Shown: piece after piece, positions 8,497 through 17,668 of the stretch
Layout: each line of letters opens with the position of its first letter
Numbering within the stretch: position 1 is the first letter of the stretch
Source: Anaerolineae bacterium
GTDB taxonomy: Bacteria; Chloroflexota; Anaerolineae; Promineifilales; Promineifilaceae
Length of the DNA stretch: 39,556 nt
Assembly (NCBI GenBank): GCA_023384355.1
Contig: JAHDWL010000019.1
Location: 17,891-57,446, forward strand
Direction of reading: 5' to 3'
Notes under the pieces: model-generated
Seen by the model: only the letters and a program-made list of their open reading frames with translations
Told to the model about the DNA's origin: nothing
Databases searched by the model: none
Position numbers and translations under genes: made by a program

Positions 8497-9477
8497 ATGC
8501 GCGCAATTCGCTTTGACCGTTTCGGCCCGCCGGATGCGGTGTTGCGGCTGGAGGAGATGCCGGAACCACAGCCCGGCCCCGGCCAGGCGGTGATTCGCCT
8601 GACTCACCGGCCGATCAACCCGTCCGACCTGCTGACCGTCAGCGGAGAATACGGCCGCCTGCCGCGTCTGCCGGCCACGCCCGGCTTCGAAGGCGTCGGC
8701 CGCGTTGCGGCCCTGGGCGAGGGCGTCACTGGTCTGCCGCCCGGCGCGCGCGTCATCCCGCTGAGCGCCGGCGGCACGTGGTGCGAGTCAGTCATCGTCG
8801 ACGCGACGCTCCTCCTGCCCGTTCCCGACACTATCCCCGACGCGGCCGCGGCCCAATTCGTCGTCAATCCCGTGACGGCCTGGGTGATGCTGGAAGAAGA
8901 ATTGAGGCTGGAGCCGGGCGATTGGCTGGTGCAGACGGCCGCGGCCTCGACGCTCGGCCGCATCCTCATTCAGCTTGCCCGCCGGCGCGGCTACCGGACG
9001 ATCAATCTGGTGCGTCGTCGGGAGCAGGCGGATGATCTGCTGGCACTGGGAGGCGACGCGGCGCTGGTCACCGGCGAGGACGACGTAGTCGCCTGCGTCC
9101 GGGAGCTGACCGGCGGCAAGGGCGCGGCGGGGGCACTCGACGCGGTCGGCGGTGACGCAGGAGCTCTGGCCTTGCAATCCCTGCGGCCGGGCGGCACGCT
9201 GCTGGTCTACGGCATGCTAGGCAGCGAGCCGCTGCCGCTCCACAACGGCGAGATGCTCTTTCGTGGCCTGACAGCGCGCGGGTTCTGGCTCACCCACTGG
9301 TTTCGTCGCACGCCCCCTGCCCACGTCGCCGCGACCCTGGGCACGCTGATAGGGCTGATGGCCGGTGGCGAGCTGCTACCGCCGGTCGAGGCGGAATACG
9401 ACCTGGCGGACTTTCGGGCGGCCATCGCCCACGCCGAACGGCCGGGACGTCGCGGCAAGGTGCTGTTGACGGGTTAG
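8497..9477 (+). CDS. Zinc-free medium-chain dehydrogenase/reductase (2-enoyl thioester reductase-like)
   Basis: A cytosolic NAD(P)H-dependent reductase of the MDR superfamily. The N-terminal GroES-like domain has GFEGVGRV and the conserved PGARVIPL. The NPVTAW segment and the cofactor region (TAAASTLGRILIQLARRRGYRTINLVRR) resemble the 2-enoyl thioester reductase (ETR/MECR) branch rather than zinc alcohol dehydrogenases. I see no structural- or catalytic-zinc cysteine pattern. The length of 326 residues is normal. GGAGG upstream of the ATG supports the start. The exact substrate (enoyl-ACP, enoyl-CoA or quinone) is unresolved. Confidence 0.88.
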   Translation: MRAIRFDRFGPPDAVLRLEEMPEPQPGPGQAVIRLTHRPINPSDLLTVSGEYGRLPRLPATPGFEGVGRVAALGEGVTGLPPGARVIPLSAGGTWCESVIVDATLLLPVPDTIPDAAAAQFVVNPVTAWVMLEEELRLEPGDWLVQTAAASTLGRILIQLARRRGYRTINLVRRREQADDLLALGGDAALVTGEDDVVACVRELTGGKGAAGALDAVGGDAGALALQSLRPGGTLLVYGMLGSEPLPLHNGEMLFRGLTARGFWLTHWFRRTPPAHVAATLGTLIGLMAGGELLPPVEAEYDLADFRAAIAHAERPGRRGKVLLTG

Positions 9478-9490
9478 AAGCGGGAACGTC

Positions 9491-12400
9491 TCATCGAGGC
9501 GGAGAAATGATGAGGCTCTCCGGCAATATGGCGCGGCCGTCCGGCAGTGGCCCGTCCGACGTGGTCGCCGCCAGCCGCGGCAGGCCCTCGACCGCCCGAT
9601 AGAAGCCTGTTGCCAGGCGATACTCGCCCGTCGGGACTGCCGCCGCGTCGAACCGGATGGTGTCGGCCACAATCTCCCCCGCGACCCACTGTCCGGTCGG
9701 ATAGCTGTTGCCCGCCGGATGGCCGTCGACCTGGGCGACGACCGCATCCGACGCGTCGATAAGGTGCACGAAGCGTGTGTAGTCGGCCGGGATATCGCCC
9801 AGCGTTTCCCAATACAGCGTTACCGCCGTCCCGTCGTCCGTCTGCTCCAGCTTGTAGCCGCGGAGCCGGATGGTGTCGCTGTCGTCGTCGCCGAAATCCA
9901 CGACCAGCGGCGCGATGTTCCTCGGCGGCGCGAACACCGGCTCGACCGGGCGCGGCTCCAGCCGGCCGGCGGCCTCGACCACCTGCCCCACCCGCCGCAG
10001 CAGCACCGGCTCGCCGGTCGTGGCGTCATAGAGCAACACCACCAGCGGATAGGGTGGTGGACCAGTCAGCGCATCCGGCAAGCGCAACGCCAACCAGTCG
10101 TTGACCGGCTGGCCGCTCGGCCAGCCGTCGGTCGGATTAAAGCCGTAGCCGGGCTGGGTGTCGAGCTGGCTGAGCGCCAGGCCGTCACCGTTCTGCAGCC
10201 GCCAGGAGAGCAGATAGCGCCGGCCGAGCGCCGGATCGGCCAGCCAGGTGAAGCGACCGTCGAGCGTGGTCGCGTCGCGAGTTGCCACGCTTGCCGCGAC
10301 CAGCTCCACCGGCTGCGATTCAGCTTCCGGTCCGTCCCCCTCGTTCGCCGCGGTCACCCGAATCGGCCGCAGGTACAGGTCGCCCCGCGGCACGCCCGAC
10401 GGCGTGAGCGGCCGCGCCCCATCGATGATGAAGCGCGGGACGTATAGTCCCGCCGGGGCATCGGCGGCGATCGGCAGGTGGAAGACGGCCGTTTCCCCCG
10501 TCAGGTCGATGGTGCGGGTCGCCAGCGCCGGCGGCTCGGCCGTGCCGTCCGGCGTCGGGCGGGCCGCGGCCGGTGTCACCAGCGCCAGCTCGGCCGAGGC
10601 GCTCTTGCCGGGAGTCAGACTGAGAGTCACCGTCATCGTTTGCCCGGCGGCGATCTCATCCGCGCTGTAGCCGTAGCTGTGCAGCCGCGCGCCGTCGGTG
10701 AAGCCGATGCCTCCCGGCGCGTGATGCAGATACCCCATTTGGGCGAAATCCCAGGTCAGGTCTCCCGCCGGCAGCTCGTCCGGGTCGCCGCGCCAAAGGA
10801 AGGCGGCCAGCAGCAGTCCGGCGGCGATGACCAACAGGCCGCGGAGTAGGCCGATGGGCAGGCGACGGGAGGCTTGCTCCCTGCCGATCATCCTCGCCCG
10901 GCCGAAGACCATCAGTCCGATGGTGACGGCGAAGGCCGCCAGCGATAGCACTTCGGCCGCCAGGCGAACCGGCGTGCGGCCAAGTCGCAGGGTAATGACG
11001 TGCTCGCCGGCTGGCACGGTCAGGGCCATCAGCCCCGACGACGGATACGGGCGAAGTTCAACCTCCTCGCCATCGACAGTTGCCCGCCAGCCGGGCCAAT
11101 ACATCGTCGGGAACAGCACTTCCGTGCCGTCTTCACCGGCGATGATCTGCCATGTCTGCCGTGTCGCGTCCCGTTCCACGAGTTCGGCCGTCATCTGCCC
11201 GGCCACGGCGACGGCGCGATCGCGAGTGCCCGCGTTGAGCCATGCTCCGGCCCACGGTCGCGGTGCGCTCTCCGGCGTCAGATACTCCGCGCTGACGGTC
11301 GTGCCGATGTTGCCGGTGAACCATTCGTATTGGGCCAGCCGTTCGGCGGTCACATCGGCGTCGGTGAGGATGAGATGATCGGTCCGCAGGCCCAGCAGCC
11401 CGGCGGCCAGCAGGACAAGGCTGCCGGTGAGAGCGATTGCCGCGCGAGCGACCGGCTGATCCGCCACCAGGACGACGCCTCCGGCAAGCAAGGCCAGAAA
11501 GAAGGAAGCGATGGACAGAAAACGCCATGGGAACTGGGCAAACGACAACAGTGGCAGATGATCCCACAGCGGCCGGGCGAGCGGCGTGATCATGAAGACG
11601 GCAACGAGCGCGGAGAAGATGACGAAGGTCGATCGGCGAACGACCGGAGCTGCGAGCCGCTTGCGCGTCGCCTCTGCCTGTGCAGCCGGGCCGCCTTTCG
11701 CCCGCTCCGCGAGCCGCCACGCCACCGCCCCCGCCAACGCGAGCGCCATCTGGATGAGGCCGAGGCGAAACGCGACGCCGCCGTCGGGATCGTAATTGAA
11801 CAGGAGGCCGCCCTGCACCAGATCGCGGCCGCGGAAATGGTTGCTGAAGTGGAAATACCCTTCCGTGACAGGCCCAAGCTGGGCCAGGCCTTTCTCGGCC
11901 AGGGCAGGCAGAAAGAACCACGCGGCGAGGGCGAAGGCGAGCAGCAGACCGGCCGCCGCCGGCCACACGGCGCGGAACGACGGCCGCCGGTCGCCGGGAG
12001 AATCGTCATCCCATGTGGCGCGACGCTCGGCAAAAAACAGCCGTATCACCAGATAGAGAAGCACAAACGGCGAGAAGATGAGCGCCGAGATGTTATGGCT
12101 GAGAATAAGCCCGGCATAGGCCAGCGCAAACAGGGCAACCGGCCAATAAACGACGGTTGCGGGCCGCGAACCCCCCTTCTCCCTTTCTCCCTTTCTCCCT
12201 TTCTCCCCTGCTACAACGCCATCGGCCGCCAGCAGGATCAGCGGATAGAACGCCATCGCCCAGAACTCGGCCAGCGAATCGCCGCGCACGTAGACGTTGA
12301 CCATGTGGAACGGGGCGACGGTGTAGGCGACGGCCGCCAGCAGCCCGCCCCAACGCGAGCCAAGCCAGCGCTGCCCCAGGTGAAACATGCCCAACCCGGC

Positions 12401-12775
12401 GACGACGAACCCGGCCAGTTGGGCCAGATGAATAGCCCGCACGAAACTGAAACCAAGAAAGCGAAAGAGCGCGGCGATGTAGATGGAGAGCGGGGCGTAG
12501 AAGTTATAGAACGGGTAGCCGTAGCCGTAATTGGCGTCGGGCATCCAGCGCGCGGGAAAGTGGCCGCCGGCCAGCGCGGCCGTCAACTGGTGCAGACGTT
12601 GCAGCAGGAAGGGGCTGTCACCGCCGCCGCGCGTGTTCAGCAACCCCGGCTGCGCCATGGCCGGCCAGGCGGCGATGAAGGCGACGAGCAGGACGGCGGC
12701 CGTCCACGGCCAGTCGCGGCCGAGGATGCGTCTTAACTTCCCGACGATGGCGGGCGATCCGTCATGGCCATTCAA
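9491..12775 (-). CDS. Large polytopic membrane protein, PTPS-related/YfhO-like glycosyltransferase class
   Basis: A 1094-residue protein with about ten or more hydrophobic segments in its first 650 residues, followed by a long soluble part of beta-rich character. The N-terminus (GDSPFLLQRLHQL, YGYPFYNFYAPL) resembles the 6-pyruvoyl-tetrahydropterin-synthase-related membrane domain (PF10131), which is thought to belong to GT-C-like membrane proteins. The C-terminal part resembles the extracytoplasmic tails of GT39-type proteins (for example YTRFVHLIDASD ... PTGEYRLATGFYR). The start is a TTG without a clear ribosome-binding site and is uncertain. Residues 190-203, in a loop between two helices, are encoded by an 8-bp tandem repeat. 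Function is inferred only as envelope glycosylation. Confidence 0.75.
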   Translation of the reverse strand: MNGHDGSPAIVGKLRRILGRDWPWTAAVLLVAFIAAWPAMAQPGLLNTRGGGDSPFLLQRLHQLTAALAGGHFPARWMPDANYGYGYPFYNFYAPLSIYIAALFRFLGFSFVRAIHLAQLAGFVVAGLGMFHLGQRWLGSRWGGLLAAVAYTVAPFHMVNVYVRGDSLAEFWAMAFYPLILLAADGVVAGEKGRKGEREKGGSRPATVVYWPVALFALAYAGLILSHNISALIFSPFVLLYLVIRLFFAERRATWDDDSPGDRRPSFRAVWPAAAGLLLAFALAAWFFLPALAEKGLAQLGPVTEGYFHFSNHFRGRDLVQGGLLFNYDPDGGVAFRLGLIQMALALAGAVAWRLAERAKGGPAAQAEATRKRLAAPVVRRSTFVIFSALVAVFMITPLARPLWDHLPLLSFAQFPWRFLSIASFFLALLAGGVVLVADQPVARAAIALTGSLVLLAAGLLGLRTDHLILTDADVTAERLAQYEWFTGNIGTTVSAEYLTPESAPRPWAGAWLNAGTRDRAVAVAGQMTAELVERDATRQTWQIIAGEDGTEVLFPTMYWPGWRATVDGEEVELRPYPSSGLMALTVPAGEHVITLRLGRTPVRLAAEVLSLAAFAVTIGLMVFGRARMIGREQASRRLPIGLLRGLLVIAAGLLLAAFLWRGDPDELPAGDLTWDFAQMGYLHHAPGGIGFTDGARLHSYGYSADEIAAGQTMTVTLSLTPGKSASAELALVTPAAARPTPDGTAEPPALATRTIDLTGETAVFHLPIAADAPAGLYVPRFIIDGARPLTPSGVPRGDLYLRPIRVTAANEGDGPEAESQPVELVAASVATRDATTLDGRFTWLADPALGRRYLLSWRLQNGDGLALSQLDTQPGYGFNPTDGWPSGQPVNDWLALRLPDALTGPPPYPLVVLLYDATTGEPVLLRRVGQVVEAAGRLEPRPVEPVFAPPRNIAPLVVDFGDDDSDTIRLRGYKLEQTDDGTAVTLYWETLGDIPADYTRFVHLIDASDAVVAQVDGHPAGNSYPTGQWVAGEIVADTIRFDAAAVPTGEYRLATGFYRAVEGLPRLAATTSDGPLPDGRAILPESLIISPPR
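12177..12207 (+). repeat. 8-bp tandem repeat inside a coding gene
   Basis: Nearly four copies of TTCTCCCT (on the coding strand AGGGAGAA) encode the low-complexity Gly/Glu/Lys/Arg stretch at residues 190-203 of the large membrane protein. The unit length is not a multiple of three, so gain or loss of one copy shifts the frame. Confidence 0.9.
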
Positions 12776-12795
12776 TCCGTGTTTCGTCCGTTGGC

Positions 12796-12807
12796 GACAG
12801 GCCTGTC
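12796..12807. repeat. 12-bp palindrome between pgm and the large membrane protein gene
   Basis: GACAGGCCTGTC is a perfect palindrome in the short gap between the two minus-strand genes. Its arms are the same as the core of the larger hairpin at 26625-26655, which suggests a shared dispersed element. Confidence 0.5.
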
Positions 12808-12825
12808 AGGCCCAGGGCGGGCTGA

Positions 12826-14478
12826 TCAGACTCCCGCCGCCTTGAAGGCGTCGTCAATGATGGTGGCCGCCTCAGCCTGGATTTGCCGCAGATGGTCGTC
12901 CCCCTTGAAGCTCTCGGCGTAGACCTTGTAGATATTCTCCGTGCCGCTTGGCCGGGCGGCAAACCAGCCGTTTTCGGCGACGACTTTCAGCCCGCCGATC
13001 GGCTCATTGTTGGCCGGGGCGCGCGTCAGCCGGGCCAGGATCGGCTCGCCGGCCAGCGTCGCGGCGCGCACGAGCTCCGGCGACAGGTTCTTCAGCACTG
13101 CCTTGCGCTCCGGCGTCACCGGCGCGTCGGTTCGCTCGTAGACCGGATGGCCGAATCGCTCCGTCAGCGCCCGGTAATGCTCACCGGGGTCGCGACCGGT
13201 GCGGGCCGTAATCTCGGCCGCCAGCAGGTCCATGATGAACCCATCCTTGTCGGTCGTCCACACCGCGCCGTCGCGCCGCAGAAAGGAAGCGCCCGCGCTC
13301 TCCTCTCCGCCGAACCCGTAATCGCCGCTCAGCAGGCCGTCTACAAAATACTTGAACCCGACAGGCACCTCGGCCAGCCGCCGCCCCAGCGAGGCCGTCA
13401 CGCGGTCGATCATCGAGCTGGAGACGAGGGTCTTGCCCACGGCCGCGTCTGCCCGCCAAGCCGGGCGGTTCTGGAACAGATACCAGATGGCGACCGAGAG
13501 GTAATGGTTGGGGTTCATCAGCCCCGCGCTGCGGGTGACGATCCCGTGGCGGTCAAAATCAGGGTCGTTGCCGAAGGCGATGTCGAAATCGTCCTTCAGC
13601 CGGATGAGACCGGCCATCGCGTAGGGTGACGAGCAATCCATCCGAATCTTGCCGTCGTGATCGACGGTCATGAAGCTGAAAGTCGGGTCGACGTAGGGGT
13701 TAACGATATCGAGTTTCAGCCCGTAGCGCGCAGCGATCGGCTCCCAGAACGCCACGCCCGAGCCGCCCATCGGGTCAACCCCAATCTTCAGCCCGGCGGC
13801 GGCAACGGCGTCCATATCGACAACGGCGGCCAGATCTGTGACGTAAGGAGCGATGAAGTCGCGTTCCTCGGTCGTGGCGGCGGCCATCGCCCTGGCCAGC
13901 GTTAGCCGCCGGACGCCGCGCAGCCCGTCGGCCAGCAACTCGTTGGCCCGATCCTGGATCCATTTCGTGGTGCCCGTGTCGGCCGGGCCGCCTTCCGGCG
14001 GGTTATATTTGAAGCCGCCGTCCTCGGCCGGATTGTGGGACGGGGTGATGACCACGCCATCGGCCTGCGCCGGCGCGTTGTCCCGATTCCAGGTCAGGAT
14101 GGCGTGGGAGATGACCGGCGTGGGCGTGTAACCGCGGCCGCGCTGCACGACCAGATGGACGCCGTTGGCGGCGAATACCTCGATGGCCGTCGCCAGCGCC
14201 GGCTCCGACAGGGCGTGGGTGTCCATCCCCGCGAACAACGGCCCGGCGATGCCCTTGCCGGCGCGATACTCGCTGATAGCCTGGCAGACAGCAAGGATGT
14301 GGTCCTCGTTGAAGCTGCCGGCCGATGACGTGCCGCGATGGCCCGACGTGCCGAAAGATACGCGCTGCGCCGCGACAGCCGGGGCCGGGTGGATGGTGTA
14401 ATAGCTGGTCACCAGCCGCGGAATATTGGCCAGCATCTCCTTCGGCGCGGGTTTGCCGGCGAGGGGGTTGAGTGTCAT
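12826..14478 (-). CDS. pgm: Phosphoglucomutase (alpha-D-glucose phosphate-specific)
   Basis: Interconverts glucose-1-phosphate and glucose-6-phosphate in the cytosol, feeding UDP-glucose and glycan synthesis or glycogen use. The active-site phosphoserine is Ser147 in [10 protein letters not shown], the metal-binding loop is D305-P-D307-F-D309, the sugar-binding loop is [10 protein letters not shown], and the C-terminal phosphate-binding loop is [12 protein letters not shown]. The N-terminal TSGHRG motif is present. The 550-residue length matches the alpha-phosphoglucomutase family. I chose ATG 14478 ([10 protein letters not shown]), which has AAGGA upstream; a TTG at 14541 would add 21 atypical residues. 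It lies upstream of the large membrane protein on the same strand, 50 bases apart. Confidence 0.95.
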   Translation of the reverse strand: MTLNPLAGKPAPKEMLANIPRLVTSYYTIHPAPAVAAQRVSFGTSGHRGTSSAGSFNEDHILAVCQAISEYRAGKGIAGPLFAGMDTHALSEPALATAIEVFAANGVHLVVQRGRGYTPTPVISHAILTWNRDNAPAQADGVVITPSHNPAEDGGFKYNPPEGGPADTGTTKWIQDRANELLADGLRGVRRLTLARAMAAATTEERDFIAPYVTDLAAVVDMDAVAAAGLKIGVDPMGGSGVAFWEPIAARYGLKLDIVNPYVDPTFSFMTVDHDGKIRMDCSSPYAMAGLIRLKDDFDIAFGNDPDFDRHGIVTRSAGLMNPNHYLSVAIWYLFQNRPAWRADAAVGKTLVSSSMIDRVTASLGRRLAEVPVGFKYFVDGLLSGDYGFGGEESAGASFLRRDGAVWTTDKDGFIMDLLAAEITARTGRDPGEHYRALTERFGHPVYERTDAPVTPERKAVLKNLSPELVRAATLAGEPILARLTRAPANNEPIGGLKVVAENGWFAARPSGTENIYKVYAESFKGDDHLRQIQAEAATIIDDAFKAAGV

Positions 14479-14550
14479 GGGGTCTTCGTCCTTGCTATTC
14501 GGAAAATGGCTTGGGGAAGTGACTTCAATTTGGGAAATCAATCTTCGAAA

Positions 14551-14556
14551 AGTATA
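14551..14556 (-). promoter_or_regulatory. Candidate -10 box for pgm
   Basis: TATACT on the minus strand (5 of 6 to consensus), about 73 bases before the chosen pgm start. A TTGATC lies only 13 bases further upstream, too close for a normal -35. Confidence 0.3.
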
Positions 14557-14651
14557 CCAGATCGAGTGGGATCAAGTGAAACCAGTCGTTCGTGGAGATG
14601 ATCATATGCCATCCAATTCAGAGGGTTGTGAACTCATTTCAGACATACGAC

Positions 14652-15017
14652 TCATAGTATCGGCAGGCGGCGGGCACGAATATGACCCGATTGCACTGTG
14701 AGCATGATGCCCGTGTCCAGGTCAGTTTCCCAGGAATTTTTGATTGACGACAGCAGATCAGCAAGTGCCGCCGCTCGCAATCCTTCAATACGGATCCGAA
14801 TCGCTGATGGAGACCCTGCCCCCGTTAGAGCCAGTATTGTGTGAAAATCGGCGTCAAGAGTGACAATAATGTAGTTATTGGCTCGAGCATATTCCAGAAT
14901 CGTCCGATCTTCGGCCGTCGCAAGACCAATATCTCCGACATGAACAGCGTCGATCCCATGGTTTTTTAATATGGGAACGGCAGATCGTGGCAATCCCTGG
15001 TCAAGCAGTAGCTTCAT
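14652..15017 (-). CDS. DUF5615 PIN-like protein, putative toxin
   Basis: A 121-residue protein of the DUF5615/Mut7-C-like PIN superfamily. It begins MKLLLDQGLP, with an acidic Asp6 near the N-terminus, and continues HVGDIGLATAEDRTILEYA and YIIVTLDADFHTIL; the acidic residues in these blocks form the expected metal site of PIN-like nucleases. I take ATG 15017 rather than 15032, because the family starts at MKLLLD. It overlaps the end of the DUF433 gene by 17 bases. DUF433-DUF5615 pairs are regarded as toxin-antitoxin modules; RNase activity here is inferred. GC is visibly lower than in pgm. Confidence 0.85.
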   Translation of the reverse strand: MKLLLDQGLPRSAVPILKNHGIDAVHVGDIGLATAEDRTILEYARANNYIIVTLDADFHTILALTGAGSPSAIRIRIEGLRAAALADLLSSIKNSWETDLDTGIMLTVQSGHIRARRLPIL

Positions 15018-15237
15018 AGACGAAATCAACAACCTGATCGTCTAATGACGCGGCGGCGAAGGTCAATGCCTGACGAATATCCTCATCTTCAATCTCGGGG
15101 AATTCGCGGCGCAACTCCATTCGGTCAGGATAAAGCGCCACAAGCTCTACAACCCGACGGACGGTCAATCGCAGATCGCGAATAGTAGGTTGTCCGTTCA
15201 TGCGATTCGGATTGACCGTTATCCTTTCGAGTTTCAT
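15001..15237 (-). CDS. DUF433 protein, putative antitoxin
   Basis: A 78-residue DUF433 protein with the family pattern: an early RITVNPNRMNGQPTIRDLRLTV segment, then VVELVALYPDRMELRREFPEIEDEDIRQALTFAA, a winged-helix-like DNA-binding fold. The start ATG has GGAGAC just upstream. It precedes and overlaps the DUF5615 gene, so it would be made first, as expected for an antitoxin. Autoregulation of its own promoter is likely for the class but not shown here. Confidence 0.87.
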   Translation of the reverse strand: MKLERITVNPNRMNGQPTIRDLRLTVRRVVELVALYPDRMELRREFPEIEDEDIRQALTFAAASLDDQVVDFVYEATA

Positions 15238-15262
15238 CTTGTCTCCGCGTGGACTGCCTTTA

Positions 15263-15268
15263 ATTATA
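15263..15268 (-). promoter_or_regulatory. Candidate -10 box for the DUF433/DUF5615 pair
   Basis: A perfect TATAAT on the minus strand, 26 bases before the DUF433 start and just upstream of its ribosome-binding site. No good -35 is seen at 16-18 bases. Confidence 0.4.
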
Positions 15269-15321
15269 CCAGAGATACGCTCAATAATATCGGGACGTTC
15301 GATCTCGCGTACTGTGGCGAT

Positions 15322-16623
15322 TTATTTATGCAACAACGCATACAACAGCGCTCCCAGCAACGCGGCCCCGATCACCATCGCCCCGACGCCCAGATAGACG
15401 AGCCAACTTGTGCCGCCTGCGGTGTTGCCGGTGGCCGGTGGTGTAGCCGTGGCTGCGGTGTCGGCTACTGCGTCTGATGTCGCTGTGGGCTGGCCCTCGG
15501 CCGGCTCCGTTTCCCGCACCCGGCTGCCGAACTCCAGACCGATCGTCTGACCCTCGCCGAGGGTGACGGTGGCGTTGCCCTGCGTCGTCATCTCCAGCGT
15601 CGCCGGCAGGGTCTGGCCGACCTGATAGACGCCGGGCAACAGGTTATTGAAGCAGACAGGATCGCCCATCCCGGTGGATACCGCCTGGCCCACGATGGTC
15701 GTACCCTGGGCTACGGTCATCGTGATCCCGGCCACATTCCCTTCATCAGCGTCGTGAAGCCCGCTGCCGTTTGTGTCCAGAAAGGCGTTGACGCAGATAG
15801 ACGACGAACCGACCGGCGTGACTGTCGCCGCGGGGGTCGCTGTCGGCGGTTCGACGGTGGCCGTGGGCGGCTCAGCCGGGGTGGTTGTGGGTGGCGGTGG
15901 TGGTGGGGTGGCCGTCGCCGGAGCCGGCGGCGGGGGTGGCGGCGAGGTAGGCGCTGCCACGGACACTGCTATCAGCTCAGCCGTGTCATACCACGTATCC
16001 ATATGGCCGCGGCACTGGTTGACGCCATTTACCGCCCAGTTGGCCGAAGTGAAGACGGTTATTTGATTTCCGGTGGCCGTGGCCTCAACCGTGAACGGCT
16101 GCCACGTGTCGTGGGGCGACCCGACCCCGCCCCAGACAACATCGCTGTCGCTCCATACGCCGCTGCCGTTGGGGTCGATGCCCGCCTGCATATTGATCTG
16201 CAGCCCTGTCTCCGACGGCTCAGGCACCTGCTTGTTGGAGCCGCGTCCGCGGCCGTAGAACGTGAAGCGGTAGGTCGTCCCCGGCGTTGCCGGTACATTC
16301 TGATAGACGCCGCCCGACCACGTATCCCAGGTGTTGCCGACCAGTTGCGACGCCGATCCGCTGTTGACGAACGTCGGGTTCGTCTCCAGAACCCATTTCG
16401 GCTCGTAATGATAGGCGGTGGTGCAGTCGTCGGACGTGCGGGGTGTCGAGCGGAACCAGCGTTGCCAGCCCTGGGCTACGCCCTTGCTGAACGGTTGCTC
16501 CATGCCCGGGTTTTGCAGCAGGTTGGTTGCCTGGGCGACAGGCGCGGCGCTTGCCCGCCCGGACAATATCAGCAACAGGCCCAGAAAAAAGGTCAGAATT
16601 AGAAATAGAGGTGTCTTTTTCAT
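15322..16623 (-). CDS. Stalked surface protein: CBM-like domain, Pro/Thr linker, SdrB-like domain, C-terminal TM
   Basis: A secreted, membrane-anchored protein. Residues 1-26 are a signal peptide ending ASA. Residues 33-220 form a jelly-roll-like domain (LLQNPGMEQPF ... NVPATPGTTYRFTFYGRGRG) resembling carbohydrate-binding CBM4_9-type modules. Residues 222-272 are a Pro/Thr linker. Residues 277-368 resemble an SdrD-B domain with the calcium-binding-like DTNGSGLHDADEG. Residues 405-430 are a membrane helix with a short cytosolic tail. It is the last gene of the GT39 operon and shares its SdrB-stalk-TM layout with the preceding gene. Ligand unknown. Confidence 0.82.
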   Translation of the reverse strand: MKKTPLFLILTFFLGLLLILSGRASAAPVAQATNLLQNPGMEQPFSKGVAQGWQRWFRSTPRTSDDCTTAYHYEPKWVLETNPTFVNSGSASQLVGNTWDTWSGGVYQNVPATPGTTYRFTFYGRGRGSNKQVPEPSETGLQINMQAGIDPNGSGVWSDSDVVWGGVGSPHDTWQPFTVEATATGNQITVFTSANWAVNGVNQCRGHMDTWYDTAELIAVSVAAPTSPPPPPPAPATATPPPPPPTTTPAEPPTATVEPPTATPAATVTPVGSSSICVNAFLDTNGSGLHDADEGNVAGITMTVAQGTTIVGQAVSTGMGDPVCFNNLLPGVYQVGQTLPATLEMTTQGNATVTLGEGQTIGLEFGSRVRETEPAEGQPTATSDAVADTAATATPPATGNTAGGTSWLVYLGVGAMVIGAALLGALLYALLHK

Positions 16624-16668
16624 CGTTATTGTGATTCTCGTCCCGGGGCGGGTCGCGTGCCGGGCGTC

Positions 16669-17652
16669 CTATTCAAGGTCATCCAGATTTTGAAAACGTC
16701 GCTCCCCTTCGGCCGCGCCGGGCGGGTTCGCCTCCGGCCGGGTTTGCGATTGTCTGAACAGCAAGATTAACACAGCGGCCAACAAGAGCAAACCGCCGAC
16801 GAAGAGCGCCCCGACGGCCGCCAGGCCGACGATCAGGTTCCTGCTACCCGGCGACTCGGATGAGACCGGCAACGAGACGGTTGTGGGCGCGGCCGTGGGC
16901 ATGATCCCGGTCGCGGCGACTGGGGTGGTCGGGGTGGCCGGCGGCGCGCCGCTGGTGCTGCCGAACGCCTGGTGCAACTCGCTGCCTGCGGCCAAACTCA
17001 GCGACCAGTCGCCCGCCGTCGTCAGCGTCTCGCCGGCCATGACCGAGCGGGTGACGCGATATTCACCCGGCGGCAACCCGCCCAGGCACTTCGGCTCCGA
17101 GCGGCCGTCGGTGATGTAGTTAACGACCACCGCCTCCGTGTTGTAAACGGTAAAGGCCACGCCCGCCCGCAGCGGCTCGCCTGCGTCCTGAATGCCGTTG
17201 CGGTTCAGGTCGTCGAAGGCGCTCAGACAGATGGCCGCCTGAGGCAGGGGGTCCGTCGGCCGCGGGGTCGGCGGCGGCAGGGTAGCAGTCGGCGGCATCT
17301 CCTCAACTGTGGGCGCGGCTTCCGGCGTAACGTAGCCGACGATCAGCGCGTCGCCGGGGTTGATGATCGACTGTTCCGTCAGGTTGTTCAGCGCCAGCAG
17401 TTCGGGCAGGCTCAGCCCGGCCCTGGCGGCGATGACCCACAGCGACTCGCCCGGCTGCACGATGACGACGATCGCCCCCGACTGGTCGGGGGTGGGCGAG
17501 ACCCAGACGGGCGGAAAGACCGGCGCGGTCTCCGCCGGAGTCCCGATCGTCTCGGCAGGCGGCGTCGCTTCCTGTTGCGGCGGGGCGGCCGCCGGTCGCC
17601 CCAGGAGCAACCCGGCCGCAACCAGCCAGATGGGCCACATGTTCAGTGACAT
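16669..17652 (-). CDS. Stalked surface protein: LysM, SdrB-like domain, C-terminal TM
   Basis: Residues 1-23 are a signal peptide. Residues 61-107 form a LysM domain (IVQPGESLWVIAARAGLSLPELLALNN) that should bind peptidoglycan or a related glycan. Pro/Thr-rich linkers flank residues 141-232, an SdrB-like domain with the calcium-loop pattern DLNRNGIQDAGE. Residues 272-299 are a membrane helix, followed by a cytosolic tail of about 27 residues. GAGGAG about nine bases before the ATG supports the start. It lies 16 bases after the GT39 gene and 45 before the CBM-like gene, so the three form one operon. Confidence 0.85.
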   Translation of the reverse strand: MSLNMWPIWLVAAGLLLGRPAAAPPQQEATPPAETIGTPAETAPVFPPVWVSPTPDQSGAIVVIVQPGESLWVIAARAGLSLPELLALNNLTEQSIINPGDALIVGYVTPEAAPTVEEMPPTATLPPPTPRPTDPLPQAAICLSAFDDLNRNGIQDAGEPLRAGVAFTVYNTEAVVVNYITDGRSEPKCLGGLPPGEYRVTRSVMAGETLTTAGDWSLSLAAGSELHQAFGSTSGAPPATPTTPVAATGIMPTAAPTTVSLPVSSESPGSRNLIVGLAAVGALFVGGLLLLAAVLILLFRQSQTRPEANPPGAAEGERRFQNLDDLE

Positions 17653-17668
17653 TTCGGCGCACTCCTCG

